Assembly (NCBI RefSeq): GCF_008831285.2
Contig: NC_045140.1
Location: 9,852,505 to 9,916,504, forward strand
Direction of reading: 5' to 3'
Source: Nymphaea colorata
Lineage: Eukaryota > Streptophyta > Magnoliopsida > Nymphaeales > Nymphaeaceae
DNA length: 64,000 nt
In this document: positions 25,901 to 38,900 of the stretch, one piece after another
Position numbering within the stretch: position 1 is the stretch's first letter
Layout: each line of letters opens with the position of its first letter
Notes under the pieces: generated by a model
Database searches by the model: none
Told to the model about the DNA's origin: nothing
What the model saw: the letters and a program-made list of their open reading frames with translations, nothing else
Translations under genes and position numbers: made by a program

Positions 25901-28900
25901 GGCATTGCACGTTTTCATATGCAGAATTGTTGCTCACTTGGGGATTGCTTGGTTTTGCAGCTTACGATTGTTATTGATTTGTTGTTATATGTTGTTTTAT
26001 GTTTTTTCGAGTATATTTAAGTTGCTTGTTTACTTATCTTAATGATGTGATGATATTATTTGTTTTTTCAAAATTTTCAATTTTTTTAATTAAATAAATA
26101 TATAGTTACCACCGTACCGCCGTACCCAGATTGGAGGAAATGCCGTACGGCCCGTACCCGTACCTATGTGACAGTTGCTCAGTCACTTTGTTTTCTGTTT
26201 ACAAAGTTGTTCGGTTAATGGAAAGCATGTTCCAAATGTTTTTGCACTTCTTTTCATGAGCATTCTGACATAGCTGGTTCATTTTTCATAGTTGATCATT
26301 TAATTGCTCTAACAATGTACAGTACTTCTATGTGATTATTGTAGTGACAGGTCTCACTCAACAGCTGATTCCCATTTGACAGGAACCTGTGCAGAATGAG
26401 GAGGATATTGTCAGATTTTGTGAGGAAACCAGTCTACCTGTTGCTTTGGATGAAACAATTGACAATTTCAAAGGAGATATTTACAAGCTCACAAAATTTT
26501 TACATCCTGGAATAGTTGCTTTTGTGAGTTGCTTGGATCTTTCTGTAGTTTTTTCAAATAGATGCTACACAATTCTAGTATAGGGGTACCATAGCTGAAC
26601 GACTAGTGTGCCCATTATCTACAAATCATTTTTTTTGTGGCCCTAAACTGTTGTCGTTTTGTTGTTAGGTCATCAAGCCAAGCTATATTGGTGGCTTTGA
26701 AAATTCATCACTCATTGCAGAGTGGGCAGAACAGCATGGTAAGATGGCTGTTATTAGTGGGGCTTTTGAGAGCAGCATAAGCTTATCTGCTTATGTTCAG
26801 TTTGCCTTCTATATTGACTGGAAAAGGATGGAATACCACAAGATGAGGGATATGGGCCCAGCACCAGCTGTTGCTCATGGTCTTGGAACATATCAGTGGC
26901 TACAGGAGGATGTCATCATCAAACCACTCAAGTTTGCGCTTCATCCACATGGCAACTCAGTGGAAGCATCAGTAGAAGATGCAAAACATGTTTTTCACAA
27001 CTTTCAGATCAACCATGATAGGGTCCGAAGAAGTTATGCACAGGGAAAGATTAATTCATATAGTTTAACAGCAAAAGTCAAGGATCTCTTGTACTCCCTT
27101 CAGGTTCTCGACACCGGGAAAAGAGAAGATGATGTAAGCATATCCAGGCATGCTGTTTTGTGGAAATCATTTTTTTTCTTATCTTCAAACATCATGTTCT
27201 AGCTTGTTATCTTTGGTAATTTGATTTATAATCGGCGCTTCTCATAGATAAATTTTCGCATGAGGACCTTGGTCTCATAGATAAATTTTCGCAAGATAGT
27301 CCTTGGGTGAGCCCCTGGTTTTGACTTGTTATTAAAAATAAATAATATGTATATGGTTTTTAAATCTTAAAACTCAGAATTAACATATAAATATTTTATT
27401 ACACACGATAGTAATATGTAAAGTGAGAATACACATATTATGGATATAAACATAAACTAAAAGTACTTGTGGCTGTTGTTGACCAATCCTCTGAGCAAAT
27501 AGCGCACCCATAATGGCTCATAAGGGAACAAAACCACCACCTTATCCAATAAGTGGATTGGGGGGATCGTTTACCTGACTGATTGATAGAGGAAAATGGC
27601 AATGGACACGCTTCAACCCTTCAACAAACCACTGTTTCGGGCTGGTTGATTTCCTCTGGTCGAAGGAGCAAGAAGCTGGAACTCCAATGTAATTGCTGTA
27701 CCAGCTTGGAAAAGAGCTCTAGGAAAAAGTTGGTGGCGGTGGTGTTGGTTTCAGGTATTGATTCTCTGCTTCAGGCACACAAGGTTCTCCAGGAAAGGAA
27801 AGTAGTCCACGATCCTTCAGATAAAATAAAGAAGTCTATAATTGTGAAATTAGTATGTGCAGGTGTCTTGGTTACTAACGAGAAAATTTAGTATTGTCAA
27901 GTCAAATGTTATCTCGGCTGGGTTTGGCCATGACCAGGTGGACCAATTTTTCATTCAGTTGAGTCAACTCTATGCCTAGCATATTTTAGTAGGAGAAACA
28001 AGAAATGTCCATGATCCAAACTTATTTCTGGAAAAGAAAACGTTGGATTTTTCCTGTCATTTTTATTTTCTTCAAGCTTACCCTGCAAGGACCATGGGAG
28101 ATTGCCTTCTTGCATAGCCCAGGAGCCATGACCAGGTTGGTGAAACGTTTTATTGCGCATCCAAAAAAGGCTGTTTACTTTCCTAAAGATGCCTGTGGAT
28201 AAAGGGTGACTTGTTCTGTTCAAATGAAGTTCCCTTCCTTTCTTTGCTCTGAACTTTCTGTTGGGAGGTTATTGATTTCTTTGAAGAAAGTTCATGTCAA
28301 CTATTAGATATGAATTGTGCAGTTTGGATAGCCTTAGATGTAATTTACTTAAATACATGATAGACATTCACAAGTTTTGGAAATGATTACATTTCTTAGA
28401 CATTCGGCATGTGGTTTCCCTGTTCCCTAAGTGAATCTCCATCTCCAATTGATGTTAATCCATGTTATGCTTATGTGTTTGCAGGGAGAGGCAATTGTTT
28501 TTCTTCATGGCTTTCTGGGAACTTCTGAAGACTGGACTCCAATGATGGAGGCCATTTCAGCAACTAGAAGATGCATTTCATTTGATCTGCCAGGCCATGG
28601 AAAATCCCAACCCATGGAAAATAATTTAGAGAAGATCCTAGCTAGAAAGTCAAATTCATTTGAACAATTTATGAAGGAAATCATCAAAGTAATAAATTGT
28701 ATTACTCCTGGAAAGGTTGTTCTTGTTGGGTATTCGATGGGTGCAAGAATGGCACTATACACTGCCCTAAGACATAGTGAGAAGGTTGGTTTGTTGACGT
28801 TTGTAATATTCCATTTTTTTGTGTCATGCTTTAAACCTACTCTTTTTTGCTTGTTTTGTCTTTCATACAGGTTGCAAAAGCTGTAATAATATCAGGAAGT

Positions 28901-31900
28901 CCAGGTCTAAAGGACTTAAAAATGAGAAAATATCGAGCTGCTCATGATGAAGCTAAAGCATCTTATCTTGCTAAACATGGACTAGAACACTTTCTGAAGT
29001 CCTGGTATGCAAGAGATCTTTGGGACAGGTGATTATCCTTTTACACTAGCATTATTTTCTTAATAACTAAAAATTGTAAAAATAATAGACGCACAAGAAA
29101 CGAAGATCGAACACAGATGTAACGTGGAAAACCCTCAACTAGAGGGAAAAAAACCACGAGTGAGGAGATCTGGTGCCCACTAGCCGCCAGACTCTCTCTC
29201 TTGGAGAACTTCATTAACATGCAAGATTAGGGTTTACAATGGTATAAGTATGCCCAAACCAGGACTCACTGGATCGGGTCCAGACCCGGACACATACATC
29301 AAGATCCGTTAACTCTCCCCCTCAAGTTGGGCATACATATCAAACATGCCCAACTTGGATACATTTCTCTCAAATGGAGTTACATGTAAAGCTTTAGTCA
29401 GAATATCAGCAGTTTGATCTTCAGACTTCAGGTATGGTAATGTTAACTCCCTGACATCAATTCTTTCTCTGATGAAGTGACGGTCAATCTCAACATGTTT
29501 TGTTCGATCATGAAGCACTGGATTGTTAGTCAAGTTAATCGCAGACTTGTTATCACAATACAACTTCATAGGCCCTTTAGTCTCTATCCCAATATTAGTC
29601 AGCAAGATCTTTAGCCATAACAACTCTGATACTCCAGTAGCAACAACCCTATATTCAGCCTCTATACTTGAGCGGGAACAAACATCTTGTCTCTTGCTTC
29701 TCCAAACAACTAGATTTCCCCCCAAGTAAATGCAGTACCTTGAAGTAGATCTTCTGGTGTCAACACAGCCTGCCCAGTCTGCATCAGAATACTCTTCAAT
29801 TTCAATAGACCTTTGTTTCACATACAGAAGTCATTTGCCGGGATTCTTCTTCAAGTAACACAGGATTCTATCTACAGCCTTCAAGTACGCATCCGTATGT
29901 GCATGCATAAACTGGCTCATCACATTTACAACAAATGTGATATCCGGTCTAGTCAGAGTGAGGTATATCAATCTACCAACTAGACGTTGATATCTCCCTT
30001 TATCTTCTTCACACAAAGGTTCTCCATCCTTGCTACCGACTTTGTGCCCAGCATCTAGAGGAGTAGAAGCTGGTCTGCATCCCAGTTTTCCTGTCTCCTT
30101 CAGTAGATCCAAGGTATACTTCCTTTGATTAAGCACAAGAGTCGTACCTGATCTGACAATTTCAATACTAAGGAAATACTTTAGCTTGCCAAGGTCCTTG
30201 AGATCAAATTCAGCAGATAGTAAACCCTTCAATCTTGCTATCTCTTTTTCATCATCACCTGTAACAATCATATCATCAACATAGACCAACAGTTGAGTAA
30301 CTTTAGCCTCCATCCTCTTTATAAACAGGGTATGATCTCCATTTCCTTGTTTATAGTCATGCTTCTTCATAACAAGTCTGAGACGTTCAAACTATGCTCG
30401 GGGAGACCGTTTGAGCCCATACAAGGCCTTCTTCAGTTTACAACATTTTTTAGGTCTCTCAAAACCTGGGGGCATACACATATACACTTCCTCTTCGAGA
30501 TCTCCGTTGAGAAAGACATTTTTAACATCGAGTTGGCACATTTCCCAACCCTTCAGCACCGCTAAAGAAATAATAACTCTAACTGTCTTCATCTTCGCGA
30601 CAGGTGCAAACGTCTCTAAGTAGTCGATCCCATATTTCTGACTGAACCCCTTGGCCACCAGACATGCTTTGTACCTCTCAACATTCTCATCTGGTTTGTA
30701 CTTAATGGTGTAGACTCACTTTGACCCAACCAAATGAGTTGCTTCAAGAATCTCTACCACTTCCATGTTTGATTTCTGTCTAAGGCTTCCATCTTTTCTT
30801 GCATAGCATGAATCCACTTGGGGTCACTCTGAGCCTCTGTAACATTCTTGGGAATCACAGCCACAGACAAGGATGATACAAAACATTTGTAGTCAGTGTC
30901 AATCTAGAGTAAGACACAAAGTTACCAATAGGGTGTTGAGTACATGACCTGACACCCTTTCTCAGAGCAATGGGAAGATCCTCCTTTTCATTTTCTTTTT
31001 GACTTTCTCTCTCAACAGGTTGCTTCTGAGCATGACTTGGGTCATCCAAGGAAGAAGTAGGATTGGGATTCAGAGTGGACTTCTCCCCATCAATCACCTT
31101 GTCAGTACAAAATCTTCTCCTAGAATACACCTGCCCAAACAGACGATTGCATTTTCTTTTTGTCTCCATAGAACACTCTCCCTCCTTTTCCTGTTCATGT
31201 ACCTCAATAGACGTCCCGTCTTCTTCTTTTCCAAGCATCTCAACAGATGGATTTTTTTCGCGCCTATAATCTAAAAAATCTGTAAACTGAATTTCCTGAC
31301 TTGAAGAATACTCTTCCTTAGACATTGACTTCTCCCCCTGAAGAGAATTCTCACCAAAATAAGACACATGTTCCAAGAATGTGACATCCTTGGTAATGTG
31401 AACTCGACCAGTGGTGGGATCTAAACATTTATACCCCTTTTGAGTAGGAGAATACCCAATAAATATTCCCTTAATTGATTTGGAGGCAAGTTTTTTCACA
31501 TTCGGGCTATGGTCATGAATGAAACACACACATCCAAAGACACGAGGAGGAAGGTGAAAAGGTTGGCTACTCCCTGGAAGCATGGAGTAGGGTGTACGAC
31601 CATTTAGCACTCGTCTAGGCATGCAATTAATCAAATATGCACTAGTAATAACCGCATCTCCCCAATAATATTTTGGAAGATTCCTTTGGAACAATAAAGC
31701 TCTGGTGACATTAAGTAACTGACGGTTTTTCCTCTCAGCAACTCCATTTTGAGGGGGTGTATAACTACATGATGTCTCATGAATAATCCCCCTCTTTCGA
31801 AGGAATTCCTCGACAGTGAGACACATATACTCGCGAGCATTATCGGACCGGAATGTCTTGACAGACCCACCATACTGGTTTTCCACTAGGAGGATGAAGG

Positions 31901-34900
31901 TTTTTATAATACGAGGCACTTCGCTATGGTCTTTCAACAGATAAACAAAAGTACACCTTGAATAGTCATCTATGAAAGTCATAAAATACTGAAAACCACC
32001 ACGAGAATGAATGCCTGAGGGCCCCCACACATCAGAATGAATCAAGGAGAAAGCTTTATTAGCACGACTATTTGAAATTGGATATGAAGCTCTAACATGC
32101 TTCGCAAACTGACACACATCACAAGATAACATGGAAATGTTCAAACTGGAACATAATTCAGGGAACAATTGTTTCAAAATTCCAAAAGGGAGATGACCAA
32201 GGCGTTCATGCCAATACAAAAACAACTGACGACACTCTTCCTTCTTCTTCTCTGTCCTGCTAACTACTGCCATAAGAGCTCTGGCAACGCGTATAGGAAG
32301 CCGATACAAACCATCAGACATCAAACCAATCCCAATCTTCTTCCCTGTCACAAAGTCCTGCAAAACACAATGTTTTTCAGAAAATATAAGTTCACAGTTC
32401 AGTTCCTTGGTAATCTTGCTAACAGATAAAATATTTAAGGAAAGATGGGGAACATGCAAGGCTCCATGCACTAAAAAATTGTTCAACAAAGAAAGACTCC
32501 ATTTTCCTGCCACAGAGGTAAAGGAACCATCGGCAAGGGATACACGTTCCTTTCCCGAGGATAGCTTGTAGTCATGAAAGAGTTTGGGGTTGCCAGTCAT
32601 GTGATGAGTGGCACCGGTATCAACAATCCACTCCCCCATGCAAGAAGTACCTTTTTCACCCGAAACGGCCAGTGCCTGATTGACCTTCACCTCATCTGGT
32701 GTGTCTGCCTGACCAACATCAATCTGGCTCAAATATGCTCGCAACTTACGAATCTGTTTCACATAAATAGAAACTTTACCGTCACTAGGGTTCATTGCAT
32801 TTGAAACAGGCTTCTTCCCACCAGAAGACCTCCCCCTATTATTCTTCTTCTCTGGATGCAGGTCCCAACAAAACTCCATAGTGTGACCCAGTTTTTTGCA
32901 GTGAGTACATTTACGGGAGAAACAAGCAGTTCCCATAGAGGCACGGCTAACAAAGGCTGACCGTTCATTGTGAGACATGTGATCCCCCTTTCTCCCATTT
33001 ATGACCAGCCGCCTTTGCTCTTTAGCTTCAACACGGGAATAAACATCTTCAATACTGAATGATTCTTCAAAGTTAAGAATCTGACTCCTTATATTTTTGA
33101 ATTCATCGTTTAGTCCGGCTAAGAAAAGGAATATCCTATTCTCCCACTCCTTGGTCATATAATGCATCTGGTCTTGAGGATAACTCCAGATATCATCAGA
33201 ATGGTAGTCAAGATCCTCCCACTTACATTTTAATGCGGTGTAGAAATCAGCGACCGAGAGATCCCCTTGTCGAAGAGCATACAAGTCCTTCATTAGTTGA
33301 TACACACGAACTTTTTTCTTCTTTTGACCATACATCTGTTCCAAAATAATCCACATATCTCTCGCAGTCTTCTTACGAAGAATGAGAGGTTGAATATCTG
33401 AGGATACTGAATTAACAATCCACGTTTTTACTTGGTTGTCCTCAAGAAACCAAGTATCCCAAGCCATACTATTTGCAGCAGGTTCAACCTTACTCCCATT
33501 CACATAGGCAATACGGCCTCGACCAGCTATATCCATAGTGATGGCAGCAGACCATTTAAGATAGTTTTCCTTGGTAAGACGGACAGTAGTAACTTGAACC
33601 GGAACATTCTCAGTTCTATAAGCCCCGATTTCAGTCTGATTAGTGCTGACGGTCGAAGAGGAAGACGCTGCCATGATCACGAACCAGGCTGCAGCAACAA
33701 AAAACCGGCACCGACGTCAACAGAGGGCACCGACGGCAGCACAGGACACCGACGGCAGCAAGGTCACCGACGGCAGCAAGGGCACCAGCGACAGTACAGG
33801 ACTCTGGCGGCAGCAAGAAGTACCGACGGCAGATAGACAGATGAAGGCAGCGGCAGCGGGCCGACGATCAGTGGCAAGGAGCTTCTGTGAGCGTCGTCAA
33901 GGCAGTCCAGCGACAGCAAATAGCAGCAGTGGAAGTGGCGATGTCAGGCAGAACGTGGGAGGCGACTCCCTTGGGTGGAAGCAACAGCGTCAGGCAAGAG
34001 ATTAGGCGGCACCGGAGGAGCAGAGGGCAGCGGCAGACACGGGCAACGTAGAGGGTCTCAGGCGATGCAGCCGGGCGGCAGCGGTGGCGGCGGCAGCAGT
34101 AGTGAGTGATAGAGAGGTTAGGGTTGGAACTTCACAACTCCAAAAAATTTCTCAAACTCGTCGTCTCTGATACCATGTAGAAATAATAGACGCACAAGAA
34201 ACGAAGATCGAACACAGATGTAACGTGGAAAACCCTCAACTAGAGGGAAAAAAACCACAGGTGAGGAGATCTGGTACCCACTAGCCGCCAGGCTCTCTCT
34301 CTCTTAGAGAACTTCATTAACATGCAAGATTAGGGTTTACAATGGTATAAGTATGCCCAAACCAGGACTCACTGGATCGGGTCCAGACCCGGACCCATAC
34401 ATCAAGATCCGTCAACAAAAATTAATAAGATCTTTGCTATATTTTTGAAGTTTCTCATCTTTAGTTGCTTTTCTTTGGTACCTTTTATGCATTCTGTGGT
34501 TCCAATGAGGAGTATAGCTGGTGAAAATAGAGCTATACTATATCTTTTGTGACTGTGAAAGATGACATCCATGGTGAACATTATCTGGCAGTTATGACTT
34601 CCGAGATTTATGATGTGGTTGAGACCAATATTTTTTGTCGTTGCAATATGTATGTTTGTATTGCAGAAGTAATTATAGAAAGTGCTATAGGATACAATTC
34701 AGGTTTACATTGCAAATGGATAGGTGAGGACTGTCCATGTTGAGCTGGTTTGAGGTATGTTATGCTTACCAATTGAAGGATTTTATTAATATTTGACCTC
34801 AGGTCATGATCTTAATTGGTGTCCCACATATATGATAAGATGGTTGGCGCAGTTTGTCCTTTGCCTCAACTAAATTTTGTCTACCTAGAATCTTTTGACA

Positions 34901-35683
34901 AAGAAATCTCATCTCCAAACTGATTTTTTGCTTGCTAAATTATTCACAATTTAGCATGCAAATCTTTACTGGTGATGATGGTTATTGTTGCATTAGAAGA
35001 CTTTAAGTTTCTAAGTGGCCCTTTGCAATATTTAATAGTTAGGAATTCTCTTTAAACAATTCTCTATTTTTGGTTGATGTTATTTGTAAGTCTCTACCTC
35101 TGCCCTAGTCTATTTATTATTGAGATTAGGGTTAGCAAATAAGATGTTTTTCTCTCTCTAAGACTGCCGGCTGTAACATGGTATCACAGCTGGCAATCTC
35201 CACCCTTCTCTGCTGGCAGCTGATGTGACTTTCCGGCAACCTCTTCTCCTCCTCTCTCTCTCATCTATTCCCACCTTTTTTCTTCCTCTACCCTTCCTTT
35301 CTCTCTTCTCTCTGCTGATCAGGAGATAGTGGAGCAGCAGGGAAGGGGAACCTAATCACATGTGTTAGGTATGTGTGTGATTAGTTGGTTTCCAACATGG
35401 ATGTAGTCGAGCGTGAGCAACTGCGTGGGAGTTGCATTGGAAAGTTCTAAGTCAGATCTGGGAAGAGTAGCTGCATGTGGACCATATTTTTATCAGATTT
35501 TTTTTTTTTTTTTTTTTGGCTGACTGTGGAAAAGTGGCTGCAAGTTGGGTATGTTTGCATATGCAGGAAAGATGGATTTCTATAGCAATATTTTGGCCAT
35601 AGCACTCCAATGGGGCCACATATGTATGTCGTGCATCGAGCAGGTGTTAACAGCCGAGAGTAAATATGGGATCCAACCTTTCT

Positions 35684-35719
<36 letters not shown>

Positions 35720-35898
35720 GAATGGTAACTTTGTCTATCTAGAGTCACCCAGCTCACTCATGAGGGGCATTTTTGTCATGTAATATTAGTTCACCAGTTT
35801 TTTCCGTTGTTTTTCTCTCAATCGTCTATCACACTAGATCAAATGGCCCTCATGAGTGAGTTGGGTGACTCTGGATAGCTTGAGTCACCATTCTCTCA

Positions 35899-35944
<46 letters not shown>

Positions 35945-38900
35945 CAATCTCAATTTTTGTTGGTGAAGTTTTTCTTGGGTAATAATCAAAGAGTTTGCTT
36001 TCATTGAGAACGTCTCAGCAATCTGAAAAGTAAATAACTTTTCTGAAAAGTAAATAACTTTAAAAAATAATAGAAAATTTACAAATTTTGTGCTTTCCAC
36101 TATTTTTCTTACAGAAAATATTCATAAAAGTTCAAAATAGTTGTCAAAATTTAAAAGAACATCAAACAAAATTGTGTTTCCAAACTTTTTTGGATGTCAT
36201 TAAATCTCCAGTCTCCACATTTTTCGTTTTCCTTATTTTTCTGTTGTTATCTTGATATGATAAAAAAATGACAATATTTGTGACTATGGGTGGGTGAGAT
36301 ATTATCTCACCCACCTTCGCTGCACCTGCACCTAAATATTTTAAAAAACCTGCATTTATGCCTTGCATCAATGTGGCATAGAAGACGAGTGAGTTCTGTG
36401 CCTGTGGATTGGAGTCATTGGACTCTAGGAGGAACACAATCTTTTGTAGCATAAAATGACACTTGATTTATTTGTGTTTCCAAATGAGCAGGTTCATACG
36501 TATAAATTCTAAAAATGCAGTAGTTTCTGGGGCAGAGAATGAGCTGTATGGTTAGATTTTACTTCAGCATGCATTAGTAACGGGATTTATGTTTCAAGAT
36601 AAACTTTCTGGTACACAATAAGGGCTGTCCATGTATACCTATAAAGGCACGTGTCGAGGCACCTATTTTGCACCTTTTGCTTGATGGTCTTCATTAAAGA
36701 AATAAAAGATTTGTTGCTCAGGCATGGGATATGCCATGCTTTTGGTATATCCTTTGGTATTTTATGCAAGGTTGCTCTGTGATTTTTATGTAATGTACAA
36801 ACATTAAAAAGCTTTATTTTTTTGTTTGAACTGCGTATGGCATCAGCATGTCATGCTTTGCTTATTTATACTTGAATTTCAACTTTGCACAGAAAGTTTT
36901 GCACATGCTTAGCATGATTCTGTGCACTACTTATCATGTAATTAATTTGTGTAAGAAGGTTCATTGTTGTTCTAATTAAAGCTGAGTATTTTCTCCTTGA
37001 TCTCTAATTGATGGTGCTGCAAAATTATTCTCACATGGCATAGTAACTGATTGCTTTTCTCAGCTTTTGCTGCCATCCTCTGTTTGACCAAATAACTCAA
37101 AGTCGTGCGAAGCATGCTGATGTAAATGCACTTTCAGCTTCTTTGTCAGACTTCAGCACAGGGAAACAACCGTAAGAAATATTGCCTTGTATTTCATAAT
37201 TTATTCATGTTATTTTCATTTGATCAGAGTTCACTTAGATAGTAAGATGTTTTGATAGCTTGACCTTTCATCTTCTGTCTTGCCATCTCCTTAAGATGTT
37301 TCCAATGGTTAAAACAACACCATGGCATCTTTAGTATCAGTGCATGTTTATCCATATCTTTTGTCAATTTATGTTCACCAAACATCATTCATTGCTGACA
37401 TATGTGGGGGCTTCAATTCAATACTTGGTTTAGTCGCTGAGAATCTAGGCCTTTTTATCATGGACTGAAGAATTTTGCATATAAAAAATCATTATTGTCT
37501 TTGTTCTCATCTTATAAGAAAATTTTACAATGTGATGTCGGGATATGGTGCAAATGTGTTAGGTACTATACAGTTGCTTTCTAATCTTAAGGTGCAAAGG
37601 CATTATTGTGTGAACACATAATTCTTAATCTACAGTAATGGAAAAATGAATATTCATCTCAATCATTTTCTCTTGAACAAAAATTTCTAAATTATAGTTA
37701 AAAACATCAAATTACAAAATAAGTTAAAGGTGTAATGGTACTGCAACTAGATGAATCTCATTGCGATTGTTAGTGTCCAGGTTTCGGATCTGAAATTGGG
37801 TCTACTGGACTGACCCATAAGATGGCTATAAATAAGGGAATTGGGGGTGCAATTAGGGTTATCGATGTAATAGGGATTCTCCTCTGGTGAGGGTCAGTCT
37901 AACTGGGTTAGAGCAGTGCGTGTGGGTGAGTTTTTCTTGTAGCAGTTGGAAGTTAACAGGTGGCCGCTAACAATGGTATAAGAGCCGGAAACCAGCAGGC
38001 CGTTGCTGCGGACGATCATCTATGTGCCTCTTCAAGCATTTGACGAGATTCTAGAAGATTACATGCTTTTGCAGCTGGGTTCCCAATTATATGGCGTTCC
38101 CGGCCCTGAGTCATGGAGCCCAAAACCTACATTTGCAACCTTGCAAGCTTTGGTTTATTGCTTCTGTTAAGATGTGTTTATATTCAGTTTTAGGTTTAAG
38201 AGGGTACTTTTGTAATAACTTTTCCTTTAGATGTTTCTCTTGTAACTTCTCTCTCTCCTCTAGTCTATATAAAGAGGAGTTAGGGCAGATTTCGATGTTA
38301 ATCAAATATTATTCTTTCTAATCTTATCATGGTATCAGAGCAGCAACCGTCTCCTCCTCCTTGGCGCGCCGATTGAGCGGCGCCGCCCGCCGCCTGACCG
38401 CGCCCATCGCTGCGCTTCCTCCACCCGCTCGTGTCCACCCATCTCCGCCCGTCGCTGACCTCTCCACCCGACGCCTCCGCCAGTCGCTATCCTGACCTCT
38501 CCGCCCGACGCCTCCGCCCGTCGCTGACCTCTCCACCCGACGCCTCCGCCTGTCGCTGACCTCTCCGCCCGACACCTCCGCCCGTCGCTGTCTTCTCCGC
38601 CCGACGCCTCCGCCCGTCGCTGTCTTCTCCGCCCGACGCCTCCGTCAGCTGTTGCAGTCATCTTCGCCGCTGCCCGCCGTGGCTGTCACCTCCGCCCGCC
38701 GCCGCCGTCCGTCGCTGTTGCTTCTCCGCTGCTGCTGAATCGCCGCTGCACACTGCATCGCCTCTGCTGTCTCCACCACTCTCCTCTGCTCCGCCGCTGC
38801 TCTGCACGCTGATTTTCCTCTCAGCGTCTTTGCTGTCGTCTCTGGTATCTCTCTTGTTCAGTTCTGTCAGCCGATCAGACTTATGGATTGCTGCCTGCGT

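Larger units (their letters stand above)
10975..26182. mobile_element. GGTACS-type TIR element, copy 2, split by nested Copia elements
   Basis: Left end CTATGCCACCATGGTACG at 10983, then GTACCCGTACC hexamers. Right end GTACCCGTACCTATGTGACAG at 26174. Both are flanked by the perfect 8-bp repeat TTGCTCAG (10975-10982, 26175-26182). Without Copia B0 the core is about 1.05 kb, the largest copy here, with an internal TTTGGATCTGGTTTCGGATC segment that recurs in copy 4 (about 55355). No transposase was seen, so it is non-autonomous. Confidence 0.65.
29075..34417 (-). mobile_element. Copia retrotransposon D, complete with LTRs, inactive
   Basis: LTRs 29075-29314 and 34176-34417, minus-strand TGTTGACGG to TTTCTACA, with about nine differences and a short indel. 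The inner end of the 3' LTR is mutated (AGTTAACGG instead of TGTTGACGG). Target duplication AAAAT at 29070-29074 and 34418-34422. Primer site TGGTATCAGAGA at 34164-34175. Lies antisense in PHYLLO intron 10, starting 46 bp after exon 10. Confidence 0.92.

Noticed and set aside
27583-27891. 102-codon ORF in intron 8
   Set aside because: No start context, motif or homologous pattern recognised. PHYLLO splices across it in phase, so it is treated as intron.
37064-37171. Alternative that PHYLLO splices exon 10 directly to exon 12
   Set aside because: Phase 2 to phase 1 would not join (exon 12 needs the CC left by exon 11), and the MenH segment expected between WYARDLW and SLWEDL is found exactly at 37064-37171 with good splice sites.
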